From assembly GCA_003255025.1 (NCBI GenBank), contig QANY01002375.1, positions 124,001 through 188,000 of the forward strand: a stretch of 64,000 bases of DNA, read 5' to 3'. How positions within the stretch are numbered: the first letter of the stretch is position 1; each line of letters opens with the position of its first letter. This document shows positions 24,070-34,930 of the stretch, piece by piece. The notes under the pieces are model-generated. The model searched no databases. It worked only from the letters and a program-made list of their open reading frames with translations, and had not been told where the DNA came from. The stretch comes from Datisca glomerata (lineage: Eukaryota; Streptophyta; Magnoliopsida; Cucurbitales; Datiscaceae). The position numbers were made by a program, and so were the translations under genes.

Positions 24070-24190
24070 TCAAGTTGAGTTGACGTAGTTTGTTAAGTCT
24101 TCACACTCATATTTTAAAGGTTGTGGGTTCAACTCATATTACATCACTTCTCTTAGAATTTGTAATGTAATTTTGATTAAAAAAACTATT
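24070..24190 (+). repeat. tRNA-derived SINE
   Basis: The stretch opens with GAGTTGACGTAGTTTGTTAAG (degenerate A box) and has GTTGTGGGTTCAACTCAT (B-box-like GGTTCRANYC) about 40 bp later. An AT-rich tail ending in an A run follows (about 24160-24190). This architecture is that of plant tRNA-derived SINEs. It is non-coding and depends on LINE proteins for movement. Confidence 0.5.
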
Positions 24191-25164
24191 TTTTCACTTC
24201 ATTTTTTATAAAATTTTCATTCTTCATTGAAGGTTGTTGTATTTATTCATCTTCTAAATCTGTTATAAATATATTCATTGGTCATTTGTCTTTCTTTTCA
24301 TCATCTGCAATAACATGTAAATAAGACAAAGTATTAATGTACAATTTAAGTCGTAAGAATTATATCTTAACGTGATATTTCTTATTCTTAATTATAATAT
24401 TGTGCAATAAGAGATGTATTAAGCTTATATGCGAAATGGGATACAAACAAGATTCATTATGGCCATAAATTTTATTTATATTTTTTAAAGATAATCTCAA
24501 GCTAGCGGAGGGAGATCAACAATGTTATTGTGCAATGTAGACATAAATATATGATATGTTAATATATTATTTAGAAAATGGAAATACAAATTTAGAATAT
24601 GTCTATATTTAATTAACAAAATGTATAATACATATATTTTGAAACATAACAGAAAGCATAAACCCTAAGATTTTATTAACATAAAACCATACATACTCAC
24701 ATTAACATTAAAATTAGTGTACTATATTTTCAAAACGTGAAAACTAATATAAAAATTAGAGACACTCATTCGCACGAATCAAGCTGATTATAGCTATTAA
24801 CACAAATCGATCTTAATTGAATTCATGAATTGAAAAGTTTCGTTCGCAATAGCCTTTATTGGAAATCGACAAAAATCATTAACCCACATTGTTAAAAAAA
24901 CCCTTATGATTCTGAAAACAAAAATTATATTCTTGCAATTTTTGAAATACCTAAAAGATCTTCAAATTTATGCTTCAGTGGCATTTTGTCAAGAGTTAGT
25001 GAGAGCTTGTGAACCTTCGAAACTGGTGTGAAGTTATTGAACGATTTTGAAAAAATAATCAAACCTCTGCTTCAATGATGGTAAATGGCGATGAATGAGG
25101 AAGAACTATTTCGAATCATGGGTAGCTGAATGAATTTGTTAGGAAAGATGTTTTAAAGTGATTT

Positions 25165-25830
25165 TATGTAAAAGATTTTACAATGATTGGCGGCACCAGG
25201 ATTGAATCCCAGCCTCAACCTAAGTGGCAGAACAAGGATGTCGAGGCAGTATTGGAGGTTGTATTAATAAGGATTTCAAACCTAGAAAATTGGTAATGAA
25301 ACTCTTCAGGCGACCTAGCAAACCTTATAATAACAAGTAGCCACGTTACAGTGTGAAGTAGTACAAAACCGTACTGAATTAAGTCAACATTTTCATGCAA
25401 GAGAACTAGAGAGACCAAGCAACTAGAAAACCAGGATGATGCAGGTGTGAAGTTCGTAGATCAAAATTAGACTAAAGAACCTCCGTCGAATGAAGAAGGT
25501 GATGTGCAGTCCAAAAATGTTGAGGGCGATCCTTTGGGGCCAACGACACTAAAGAGATGTTGATAGAACAAGACAGAGAAAATGTTAGAAATAAAAATGG
25601 TTGAAGTTAAAAGGCTGGGTAACACGACTATAACAAACTTGGACTCTTGACTAAAACACTACTAACCCCTAAGGTTTTGTCCTCCCCAATCCTAAAGAAA
25701 TTTGTAGCGCCAAAATTCAAGTATTACACAGGAAAGAAGGATCTCGTCACTTACGGAGGTTCAAATAGATGATGGCACTGTATCAGGATGAAGACACACT
25801 CATCTGCAGGATGTTTCCTCCTTCAAATTC
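25165..25830 (+). pseudogene. Gypsy gag relic
   Basis: Plus-strand frames, interrupted by several stops, contain KFVAPKFKYYTGKKDLVTH (from 25692) and MMALYQDEDTLICRMFPPS (to about 25820). These match the core of the retrotransposon gag fold (target-fragment Tyr-Asp-Gly segment, then the Leu-Cys-Arg-x-Phe segment). The first part (25170-25300) reads like a gag N-terminal arm. No protease, RT or LTR accompanies it. It is unrelated in frame and detail to the gag at 9.3 kb. Confidence 0.6.
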
Positions 25831-25849
25831 TTCGCATCGCCCTACAAAG

Positions 25850-26545
25850 GAAAATATTCAGAATCACACAACTAATGAAACGAGTGGTTCAATGTCTCTA
25901 AGGTCTGATAGAGTAAATGAGAGGGGGGAAATATAGAGCACCTTGAACGGCGAGGAAAGAAAATCATAAAGGGAGAAGAAAATAGCGGACTACGCGGTGA
26001 GCTACTACACCTAGGGCTCGATAGGATGGGGAAGAAGGCGAAGGCTGAGACGAAGTTGGGGATCGAGTACAAAAATTGAAGCTTTGGGGGGGGGGGGATT
26101 TGGGAAGAAGGAGAAAGGGAGAGGGAACTCGACACTGAAGAGAGAAGGCGAAGGTATGGATCTAGGCGAGGATTCAAAAAGAGAGAATGTGAAGGGTGAG
26201 AAATTGACGGGTCTTGTTATTAGAAACCAAAACGACGGGGCTTCCACACCCAGTCATTTTGTTAAAATACGATGGGAACTCTAAGCCCCGTCATTTTCTC
26301 TGTCAAAATTAAAACGACGGGGCTTCCACACCCCATCGTTTTAGGTACTAGAAACTAACCCGACGGGGCTTCCAAACCCTGTAGTGTTTTGGCAAAACAT
26401 GACGGGTCTCTAAGCCCCGTCATACTTTATACCTTCTAATACGACGAGGGTTCGACCCACCGTCGTAAAGGGAGCACCACTTACTCTTTATTAGCCCTGT
26501 CGTGTCTTTTTTTTACAAACGTCATGAAAAAGCATATTTGTAGTA
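25850..26545 (-). mobile_element. CACTA-like transposon terminus
   Basis: On the minus strand the sequence begins TACTACAAATATGC (26545 downward), close to the CACTACAAA terminus of CACTA/En-Spm elements with C to T at the first base. It continues with inverted, GC-rich subterminal repeats and then a CT-rich leader with GCCTTCGCCTTC-like sequence (26180-25980). A run of 12 G (C on the minus strand) sits at 26086-26097. No transposase frame follows; the Gypsy gag relic lies directly beyond, so this is an end fragment or a non-autonomous element. Confidence 0.5.
26210..26520. repeat. Inverted subterminal repeats (ACGACGGGGCTT / AAGCCCCGTC)
   Basis: The words ACGACGGGGCTTCC and CTAAGCCCCGTCAT alternate in both orientations (about 26230, 26283, 26312, 26361, 26410), separated by 30-60 bp, so many pairs can fold back. 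This is typical of the transposase-binding subterminal region of CACTA elements. Confidence 0.65.
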
Positions 26546-26556
26546 CTGCGTGTAAG

Positions 26557-26800
26557 TGTAATGTATGAAACACCTATCAAATGCTATTCCAAGATTATGT
26601 GTAATGTATGAAACACCTATCAAATGCTATTCCAAGATTATGTGTAATGTATAAAACAACAACTAGACCATCTAATAAAACAAGAATTGTTGCAAGAATC
26701 AAGTCAGAAGGGGGTTGTTACTTCTAAGATCAAGTGTAATGTATAAAACACCTATCAAATGTTATTTCAAGATCAAGTGTAATGTTTGAAACACCTTTTG
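26557..26800. repeat. 43-bp tandem repeat, interrupted
   Basis: Units beginning TGTAATGTATGAAACACC start at 26557, 26600 and 26643 (exact 43-bp spacing), and again at 26735 and 26778. Between the third and fourth unit about 49 bp of other sequence is inserted. No known family recognised. Confidence 0.85.
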
Positions 26801-28020
26801 AAACTATTTAAATAAATTTATGCATGAGTGGGGGAAATATCATTAAGACGTACCACAAGCAAATGTTTTGTTATCCATAAGAAGCATATCAAACACACTA
26901 CAAATATCTAATAGGATAAGAGAACATCGTAATAGAACTTAAGAATAAATTATACTTGTTCTTTTGTATCCACTACATCCTAAGGCAGCAGTTCTTCAGC
27001 TCTCGTTAAATAAAACATGCCCTATATCAAATTGAGAACTAATAAAGTTAGCATGAGAGCTATCACCATTGTGTTTGACGTTAGGAAAATATAAGCTTCT
27101 CATTTCTTTAATTTACCATACGTACTAAGACCAAGGATTTGTATGAAATGAGATAATTCACGTAACACACATTAACAAAACATACTTGTTTATATCTACT
27201 TTAACACTGTCACTCGTTCGTTAACATATACTTACACTTACCTCTTACAGTCAAAACAAACAATGTCAAACTCCATTTTTTAAATTATAAGACACATGTA
27301 TTCTGAACACATCTCGAAACACCCATTTCAATAAATAACAGAGTCTAGTATTTGCAATTTTACTTTTGAATTTATATGAGTTTGGATCTTTACCTGGCCC
27401 CTCTCAATATTTGCCTGATTTTAACTACAGAGGACCATGTAACTTCTAGACCTTGGGATGAAGGGAACATAGCTAAAACCTGAAAATTTGAAAGTAATCA
27501 GGAAGGAACAGAATATGATAAAACAATATGATCGCTGCTCTCTCTTATTCAAGTTACATAATGCAAACCAGAGAAAAATATATTAGGGAAAAGAACTTGT
27601 TTCAAGACAAAAACCTACTTTGTTAAGAAAATTAAGAAAGCCAATATCAAATAGCCTCTTTCAGATGGAATATCTAATGCATCAAACTCGACATGCAGTA
27701 CTAAGCCTTGAATCAGCTTATAATATCTGAGACTCATGTTGAGCTTCATAATTTTGTATATAACGATGACACAATTTCTTGCCATTCTATACCATTCACT
27801 TATCACGAGATGCCCGAGAACCCCATGTAGAGTGGTGAAATGGATACTTGGGAGGCTAGCAGCCACACCAAGCCAAGTGCAAGGTGCAACGACTTAAGCA
27901 AGAAATATTAATAATGCTTTTGGTAACAGAGCTATGCTAATCTTTTCACTATAACTTCTAACAGAAGCATTAATAAACTTAACAATAATTACAGATAAAC
28001 AGAGTATGAGTATGCATACA
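26800..28020. other. No clear gene; exon-like pieces on the minus strand
   Basis: Two pieces look exon-like on the minus strand: 27480-27394 (acceptor TTTTCAG, frame [15 protein letters not shown], donor GTAAAG) and an 83-codon open frame at 27866-27615 starting with ATG. Neither was recognised. They lie downstream of the U11/U12-35K fragment in the same orientation and could belong to the same duplicated segment, although they do not resemble that protein. Confidence 0.3.
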
Positions 28021-28991
28021 GAGGGGCTCAGAATGATCTTTCTCTTCTTCCAAAGCGAAGTTGTCCTGACTCCTTTTTACCACAAAGACCCCCTCCAGTT
28101 GGAAAGAATGTAAATAAGACAAAATTGATGTTTGCAGGGACAACATTTAAGCAATTAGAACTCTTAACTGACCCAACCTTCTTGCTGCTGCCTGTTGTAA
28201 TCAACTATAATTTGACAATCATCAAGAATTGAATGGTGAGCATCCTGCAAATCAGAAAACAAAAATATTACCAGGCTATCCCAGTGATACACTACATGCA
28301 GATTGTACTAGATATGAAAAGAAGTGTATTATCTCATGGGCTTCAAATTCACTAGGCAATCAGGATCACTACTGAATGTGAGTAGATAACCTTAAGTTAA
28401 GAGTACGTATTCTGGTAGCAGAATAAATGGACAAACAAGTTTATTGAATAGAGAATGCGTACAGGGCTTGACAAACTTGCAATCTGCTTCAAGTGAAAAA
28501 AAATCAAGTGATTCTCAACTTTTACACTACTTTCATTATTTTAATAAACAAACTAAATTAGACGCCTTTCTCATTGCTAGCGAGTATGTCAACTCCAAAG
28601 TGAGATCCGGAGAAGGGGGGATTCTAAACATTAAAAAAACTATATCACATTGCATGCACGCGGATCTCCCTGCCAGTTTCATATTCAACCAAACATAGCC
28701 ACGTGAAGCACAAGTCACTGCAAGATATAAAATCATCTTTTAAAGTAAATGCAATATTTCCTCATTCTATCTAACACTAAGGGGAATGAACCTGAAAATA
28801 AAGTAAGACTACAGTCTAGGGAAAACAAAATTCAAAAATCAATGTTCTACGCTTTAGGCAACATGGAACTTGTAACGCATCTATAATCACCGAATATAAT
28901 AACAGTCAAAATAAACATAGGAGAAGAAATGAGGGAATTACCAATGTGTAACCAAGCACAGGTTCTTAACTCGACCATACTTGCTCATAGC
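28021..28991 (-). pseudogene. U11/U12-35K (minor spliceosome) pseudogene, 5' truncated
   Basis: Four exon-like blocks in order on the minus strand: 28991-28942 (AMSKYGRVKNL after an AG acceptor, before GTAATT); 28717-28651 (ASRGY, then VEYETGREI one frame away); 28244-28172 (DAHHSILDDCQIIVDYNRQQ); 28104-28021 (GKKESGQLRFGRRERSF, a stop, then APL before GTATGC). This is the RRM and the following Gly-rich/KKESGQLRFG segment of the plant U11/U12 small nuclear ribonucleoprotein 35K protein, which binds U11 snRNA in U12-type intron recognition. A one-frame slip inside the RNP1 region, a missing piece before GKKE and a stop show it is dead. Retained introns mean a DNA-level copy, not a processed retrocopy. 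The N-terminal exons were not found up to 29850. Confidence 0.8.
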
Positions 28992-28999
28992 CTGAAAGA

Positions 29000-29850
29000 T
29001 CGAGGGTTACGGTACAAGAACTCGCGCTCGTCGTCAGCACGTGTTTTCAAGTGATATTCATGTGAATTTCATTTAGAATGAATGTCAACTGCATTTAGGC
29101 GCTGGTTTTGAGGGAGGGCACATTGGAGTTGGCGCCCAATGTCTTTTTCCCTTTTTTCAATGTTTTTTCAGGACTCTTTGATGACCCTATAGTTCAATGC
29201 CATAAAAGACTATAATTGCTGTAGCGTACAATACCTTCCATTCACAAGAAGTAATTACAATGCCTTCCATTCACAATCAATAACTAAAATAACTTACATT
29301 TGTATTCACTAGCAGTAACCATAATCAATTCATCTTAATATAAAAAACTGAGATCAAGACTTTAAGTACTAACAAATAAGACCATAATTATTCTTTTTTG
29401 GACAAACTTAACAAAAAATATTCAAATAATTTTAGTTACCCAATCAGAAAAGACAGAATTGGATATGGTAGTGAGAAAAACAACCGGAGAAGAAGAATGA
29501 TAAACTTTATAAGTTGAATTCATGGGCATTCTTCTGCTTCTTCGCTCATCCCATTCCTTTGTCCTCTTCTCAGTCAAAAGGACTCTAAAGACATGCATAA
29601 GCCACGACCATAGAATCTAGAAATGGTTTTGGATTTTTTGGGTTGTGTTTCTGAGGGAGGGGAAAATGAGAGGGAAGTATAATGTTCATGACTTTTTTTA
29701 TGAATAATAGCAGCAGTTTATTATCTTTTCAAATCACCTTAGTTTTAAACAATCATCGTTAAAAATATTACAACAATTTTTATCGTCATGATTGACCTGA
29801 TTTTTTGTAATGTTCTATATGGTTTGTAAATTAGAGCATGTGTGACATAA
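29000..29850. other. No gene; possible CACTA-like end at about 29813
   Basis: No protein-like frame seen. Near 29813 the minus strand begins CATTACAAAAAATCAGG, which resembles a CACTA terminus with one C to T change, and nearby ATTTTTATCGTCATGATT could be subterminal. Support is weak. Confidence 0.3.
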
Positions 29851-29851
29851 A

Positions 29852-30110
29852 GAAAGATTGGATGAAGAAGAAGGTTGCTAAAATGCTTTTGATTTTAGTG
29901 ATGAAACAATGAACGGTTACAAACTTAATGACAATATTACTGCTATATAAACTAAGACAGTGGTAAAGATTGCAAGGTTATTACTTGAGCCAAAGGAGAT
30001 TAATGGTGACTTAGTTGAGCATTAGGTAAAAGGCAAATAAGTAGACAACCATGAGAAATCATGAGGAATCATGAGAAATCATTGAGGATTGTATTTAGGC
30101 CAATGTTACA
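29852..30110 (-). repeat. 3' LTR of the minus-strand copia at 30-34 kb
   Basis: Shares with 34191-34400 the run of words AAGAAGAAGGTTGC, ACTGCTATATA, AACTAAGACAGT, TTAGTTGAGCATTAGGTAAA and AGTAGACAA(C/T)CATGAG. On the minus strand it plausibly starts TGTAACATTGG. Boundaries are approximate. Confidence 0.7.
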
Positions 30111-30720
30111 ATTGTGTGTGCTTGAGCTCTATACTCACTCTATGTGCTAGACCTTGCTACCATAGTTTGTTTTTTATAGGACTGAGACATGAAGATTTGG
30201 CCAAGGTAAATGACATAACCGGATGTGGACCTTCAGTTATCAAGGCAACTGACCCAATCTACGTAAGAAAATGCTTCTAGTTGGAACTCAAAAGCTGGTA
30301 TAAGAGTAAGGCCTTCATGCATAATGCCTTTAAGGTATCTCAAAAGTAATTTGCTGGCTTACTAGTGGAGAGTGGTTGCACGGTGCAAGAACTGACTCAA
30401 CTTGTTCAGAATGTATGCAATACCAGGCCTTATTATGGTTACATACTACAAGGCACCAATGAAGCTTCTATACTAGGTGATATCAATGAGGAGTTCACCC
30501 ATGTTTTTACTAAGTTTTGTAGAAGAGGTAGTAAGTGTGGAATATGGGACTTGTGCAGCAAGTCAATTATGTTTATAGCGTGAGATAAATGAAGACTAGA
30601 ATTAGTTTTATGATAGATATGCCAAGAAAGTGATGTAGTGGTCCTAGGTCCTAAGAGCAAAGGTAGCAAGTGGTTTAGAGATAAGTTGAGACAAATACTG
30701 AGGATCAGTACTAGTGAGAA
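30111..30720 (-). pseudogene. Copia RNase H (element at 30-34 kb)
   Basis: Minus-strand frame contains RYLKGIMHEGLTLIP, AFSYVDWVSCLDN, STSGYVIYLG and KKQTMVARSSTE followed by a stop and EYRA. These are the usual copia RNase H blocks, including the Asp in DW and the Glu of STE. The sequence passes into the LTR straight after EYRA, so the last helix and the polypurine tract are deleted. Confidence 0.75.
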
Positions 30721-30727
30721 TGATGCA

Positions 30728-31364
30728 TCATAACAATGAGTGGTCTGACTTTGGAAACTTGAAATCCCTTATGAAGCAAGGTGAGCTTAAGCTTGTCATA
30801 CCAAACCCTTGGAACTTGTTTAAGGCGATAAAGAGCTTTGTTGAGTTTATAAACATGAGAAAATAGGCTTGGTTAATGAATCTTTCAAGCCAAGCTATAT
30901 AGACTGTTTCATACAGTGAACCATGCAGGAAGACATTATGCACATCAAGTTGTCTCACCACCCATTTCTTAGTAAGGGACAAAACAAGAACCAGCCTGAC
31001 TGTTATAAGTTTCATAACTAGGCTAAAAGTCTCTGGATAATCCAGGCTAGGAGTTTGGTGAAAGCCGTTGGTAACCAATCTGGCTTTGAACCTCTGAATA
31101 ATATGGATTTGGTTTAAGTATGAAGACCCATTTATTACCTATGACATTCATGGTGAGATGGTAGGGAACCAAAGTCCAAGTTTGGTTATGCGTTAATGCC
31201 TGATACTCAGCTTCCATTGCCTGTTTCCAGTTCGGATGTTGTAGAGAAGCTTTGATAGATTTAAGTTCAGCTTGGTCAATAGGTGGGATGGTGGTGAGAT
31301 AACATTTAGGTTTGTGGATGCATGCTTTGACCTTATAACCATAGGGTGAGGGTTTGTTGTACAT
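30728..31364 (-). pseudogene. Copia reverse transcriptase N-terminal half (element at 30-34 kb)
   Basis: Minus strand: LQHPNWKQAMEAEYQALTHN and TWTLVPYHLTMNVIGNKWVF (31266-31160), then after a frameshift GFHQTPSLDYPETFSLVMKL and TKKWVVRQLDVHNVFLHGSL (31060-30910). This covers the RVT_2 fingers and the QLDV..AFLHG motif. The YVDD region falls in the degraded stretch after 30860. Confidence 0.82.
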
Positions 31365-32135
31365 TACTGAGGTGGAGAAGAGGATGAGATAAATGACTCA
31401 AATTGAGTCTAAGAATGTCACATGCATTACTGTTAGGTGAAGAAACATGAGCTAGATGTGAGAGATTACCAGAGTGTGAAGCCTCAGAATGATTGCTGCC
31501 ATGAGGGGTATTAGATTAAGGAGGCTGAGCTGCATATGCACCTAATAAGCAAAGGGTAGATGGTATTGACCACGTTGGTGAAATAGATGTAGGCGTGGTG
31601 GTTTGAGAGGTGCATGTCATGAACGCATGTTAGAAAGGGAACAATGACTCATCAAACACATCATTTGTCGCAGTGAAGATTTTGCCAGTGTAATGCAATA
31701 AGAGGTAACCTTTATTCAGGGAGGAATATCCTAGAAAAGCACATAATGTGACATGAACTCAAGTTTGGGCCTACTATATGATGTGAGTTGTGGGTAAGGC
31801 AAACCCTAAAGCCTTGTGAAAGAGGTAGTCTAGCTTTTTCTTAAATAACTTGTGAAAAGGAGACGATGAATGTAGTGTGGTTGTTGGCATTATGTTAATA
31901 AGGAATGTTGCTGTAGGAAAAGCATGCCACCAGTAGCTTAGGCGCATTAAGGAGTGAGAGAGCAGAGCAAGACCATTCTCAACAATGTGTCTATGCCTCT
32001 TCTTTGCAATGCCATTTTGGTGATGAGTTTAGGGGCAGAGATGTCTAAAGACTATCTCATTTTCAAGCAAGAATTGTGTGAATGGTTTGTACTTTCCCCC
32101 CAATCATACTGTAAGCATTTAATATGATGTTTAAA

Positions 32136-32760
32136 CTATTTTTTTGCTAGTTTTTTGAAGTGTACAACGGTAGTAAAGGCTTCAGATTTCAGTCTTAAAT
32201 GATATATCCAAGAGAACCTAGGATATATCCAAGAGAACCTAGAAAAGTCATCTACAAAGTGGATGTAGTACCTATAACCCATTAAGGTGATAGGTGTAGG
32301 GCCCCTAGAGATCAGTGTGCATAAGCTCAAGTGGTTTTATGCTTCTCGTAAGAGAGAGGTGATGGTTTAATATGTGGTTTTTGCCTTGTTGCCAAGCATT
32401 ACAAACATCAACATTTTCATTAGCAATTTTTTGTTTTAACTGAGTAGTATGTCCCAGTTTATGGCGCTAAGTAAATAGAGAGTGAGTTTGAGCATGATAA
32501 GAGTTAACAATGTGAGCATTGAGCACATAGTTATGGCCAAATGTACTTCTATATTTACGATCAAGGTTGTTACAAAATCAGAGACATAAACAAGCTCTGG
32601 ATAATACTGAGATGTACAACAAGAGAATTTCTTGGAATGAAAATCTAATCTATTGACAGATTTGGAAAGCTGACTAGGACTGATATCATTGTGAAGAAGA
32701 AGTTGACAGGTGAATGCAACAGTTTTAGTGCCTTCAAGTTCAAATAACTCATAGATCACA
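32136..32760 (-). pseudogene. Copia integrase and pre-integrase segment (element at 30-34 kb)
   Basis: Minus strand 32330-32136 reads GYRYYIHFVDDFSRFSWIYP, the first part of the integrase core with its DDFSRF motif. RFSWIYP is then repeated as RFSWIYH because 24 bp (AGGATATATCCAAGAGAACCT region, about 32199-32242) are tandemly duplicated. Upstream, 32759-32436 is the GAG-pre-integrase part (VIYELFELEGTK). The zinc-binding HHCC motif is not intact. Confidence 0.75.
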
Positions 32761-33054
32761 TCTTTAAGTCTCCCTCTAAGCAGGATAATCTATGTTGCTT
32801 GTCCTTCACAAAATATTAAAAGGAGTGAAATTCAACATAAAATGAGGTTATCTTGGTAAAGTTTAGTAACACTAATTAGAGTTTTAGCAAACACTCTAAT
32901 AATAAATTTGAGATTTAAAGGATACAAATAGATATTTAAATTACTAGAACCAATATGAGTTATGACCAGTTACTCCTCATTTCTAATAGTGACGGTATCA
33001 TTAACTTGGTATTCATTGTCGATGCCAAGTTTGTTCAAATTTACAGTAACATGG

Positions 33055-34150
33055 TGAGTGGCACCACTGTCAACAAATCAGGGTCCATCTGATCCAACTT
33101 CAGACCTTGTCGTGTGAGTAGTGGGAGTTTGTTGTGGGTTCTGATAAGGAACGAAATTGAAATTCTATCCATAGTAGCCAGTGACGCCTTGTCCATTTAC
33201 AAAATTGGCTTGAGGAATGACTTGGTATCCTCTATCAAACATATACCAACAACTTGTTGTAGTGTGTCCAGGTTTGTTGCACACTTGACAAGTTACTCTA
33301 CTAGAGAAGTTCCTTCCCCTTCTACCTCTTATTATTCCCTTTATGAAGTTGTTTGAGTTACTCCCTGAGTTGCTATAGTTTGTTTGTGACCATTTTTATT
33401 GATATTGGCCATATCTTTTTGTGTATGTGGGTTAAAATTCCCTGGGCCTTGGACTAAGTAGGTACTCGCTTTCATTGAAGCCTCTTTATCTGAATATAAT
33501 TTGGCTAACCTAGTCATATACATCATCAATATGGACTGAACCTCTTCTATGGTTAAATTATCTGGTCTAGAAGTTATATTAACTACTACTGGATCAAAAT
33601 CAGAGGGCATTCCATTTTAAGTATGCAATATCAAATCCTGATCACCAATAGGATCACTAACAGCCAATAAATTATCACGTATCCCTCTCATTACATCAAA
33701 TCAAGCAGTTACTGACTTGTTTTCCTTTGAAGTGTTGTACAAGGAGTTCTTAAGATTAAAGAGCTGAACTTTTGATCTATTAGCAAAGGTCATTTCCAGG
33801 GCATATCAGAGACTTCTTGAGGTTTCATACTGAGGCACAGAACCTAGAACATGATCAATCATATTTGATCTAAGCCTGCTTAGCAGCAGTTGATCTTGTC
33901 TGAGCCACTGAACGTAGATTGGGTTGAGGCTACCTTTATTTAGATGCTGAACTGGTCGAGATTATACATTTTATGTTGTATGTAAGCCCATGACCAATAA
34001 TGGCAGGAACTACTTTGGATTTCATGAGGATATAGTTGTTTCTGCCTAATTTTAATGACAATGTTGATCTAAGTTTGTTAATAAATGGGCTTAGCTTAAT
34101 AGGTTGCCCTTGTACATTTTCAATAGAGTTTCGTTTCACGAGCTCATTTT
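33055..34150 (-). pseudogene. Copia gag and protease (element at 30-34 kb)
   Basis: Minus strand, N- to C-terminal: LSPFINKLRSTLSLKLGRNNYILMKS-type gag start (34130-34030), the mid-gag segment LTIEEVQSILMMYMTRLAKL (33555-33500), an intact CCHC zinc knuckle CQVCNKPGHTTTSC (33291-33250), and the aspartic protease site DSGATHHVT (about 33087-33061). The zinc knuckle and protease site are both unmutated although stops lie between them. Confidence 0.78.
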
Positions 34151-34440
34151 AAAGGATGTTATTTCTGGCTTTGTAGCTCTCATACCAAGAAAGAACATAT
34201 GAAGAAGAAGGTTGCATACACGATTACACCTCAATGACTATACTACTGCTATATATAAACTAAGACAGTAAGTAAAGATTTCAAAGCTATTACTTAAGCT
34301 AAATGAGATTAATAGGTGGTTAGTTGAGCATTAGGTAAAAGGCAAATCAGTAGACAATCATGAGCAATCGTGAGGGCATATTTGTGTAACTAAATACTGA
34401 GATGGCCATGCTAGCTCACTCAACCTACACGTGGCGTATG

Positions 34441-34598
34441 ATAAATGAGAAGGTGATGTGGTAGTTGAGTTGGACAGTGAAGAAGTATTCCTTAACTCAT
34501 AATATCTTTATTAAAGAGTCATACAATAAATGAGAAGGTGATGTGGTAGCTGAGTTGGATAGTGAAGAAGTATTCCTTAACTCATAATATCTTTGTCA
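34441..34598. repeat. 85-bp tandem duplication
   Basis: ATAAATGAGAAGGTGATGTGG starts at 34441 and again at 34526, and the copies stay alike through CTTAACTCATAATATCTTT. It adjoins the 5' LTR of the minus-strand copia. Confidence 0.85.
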
Positions 34599-34604
34599 CA
34601 TAGA

Positions 34605-34930
34605 ATATGATTAAAATGGATACTTTTACATCTCAATACGAGGAGTTGAAAAGAGAGAGGGACGTGTTGAAGGGTTGTACGAGACTTATCAGCAATATAT
34701 GTGAAAAATGAATCAAACTATCAGTGAAAATTATGAGTTGTTGAACATGGAATTCATGCATTGAAACGAATCAGATAAATTGTCAATTCATTTTCCCTAG
34801 AAAAAGTACAACAAGAGGAGAACAAAGACTCAAATTGATTTGGGATTGCAAAGTTAGAAGACGTCAACTCTCTCAACCTAGGGGCTTCATCATCTTATAA
34901 TAATGTCAAATTAAAAATGTGAGATTGTCT
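34605..34930 (+). other. Short coiled-coil-like relic, unidentified
   Basis: Plus-strand frame MDTFTSQYEELKRERDVLKG (34617 onward) ends at a stop near 34710, and later LNLGASSSYNN appears in another frame. The composition suggests a coiled-coil or gag-type fragment. I could not place it in a family. Confidence 0.25.

Larger units (their letters stand above)
29852..34400 (-). mobile_element. Decayed copia retrotransposon (minus strand)
   Basis: Short related LTRs at 29852-30110 (3') and about 34191-34400 (5') flank gag, protease, integrase, RT and RNase H in the copia order on the minus strand. The 5' LTR is followed by the primer site CTTGGTATGAGAGC (about 34190-34177), a one-base variant of the tRNA-Met type. 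Small LTRs and this primer site fit Ale/Retrofit-like copia, though the lineage is inferred. All frames carry stops, and the end of RNase H with its polypurine tract has been lost. Confidence 0.85.

Noticed and set aside
26895..26907. CACTACAAATATC as a left CACTA terminus pairing with the end at 29813
   Set aside because: A 13-bp match is weak in AT-rich DNA, no subterminal repeats follow it, and no matching 3-bp target duplication could be established.
30089..30583. Plus-strand frames at 30089-30280 and 30365-30583
   Set aside because: They are antisense shadows of the minus-strand copia RNase H.
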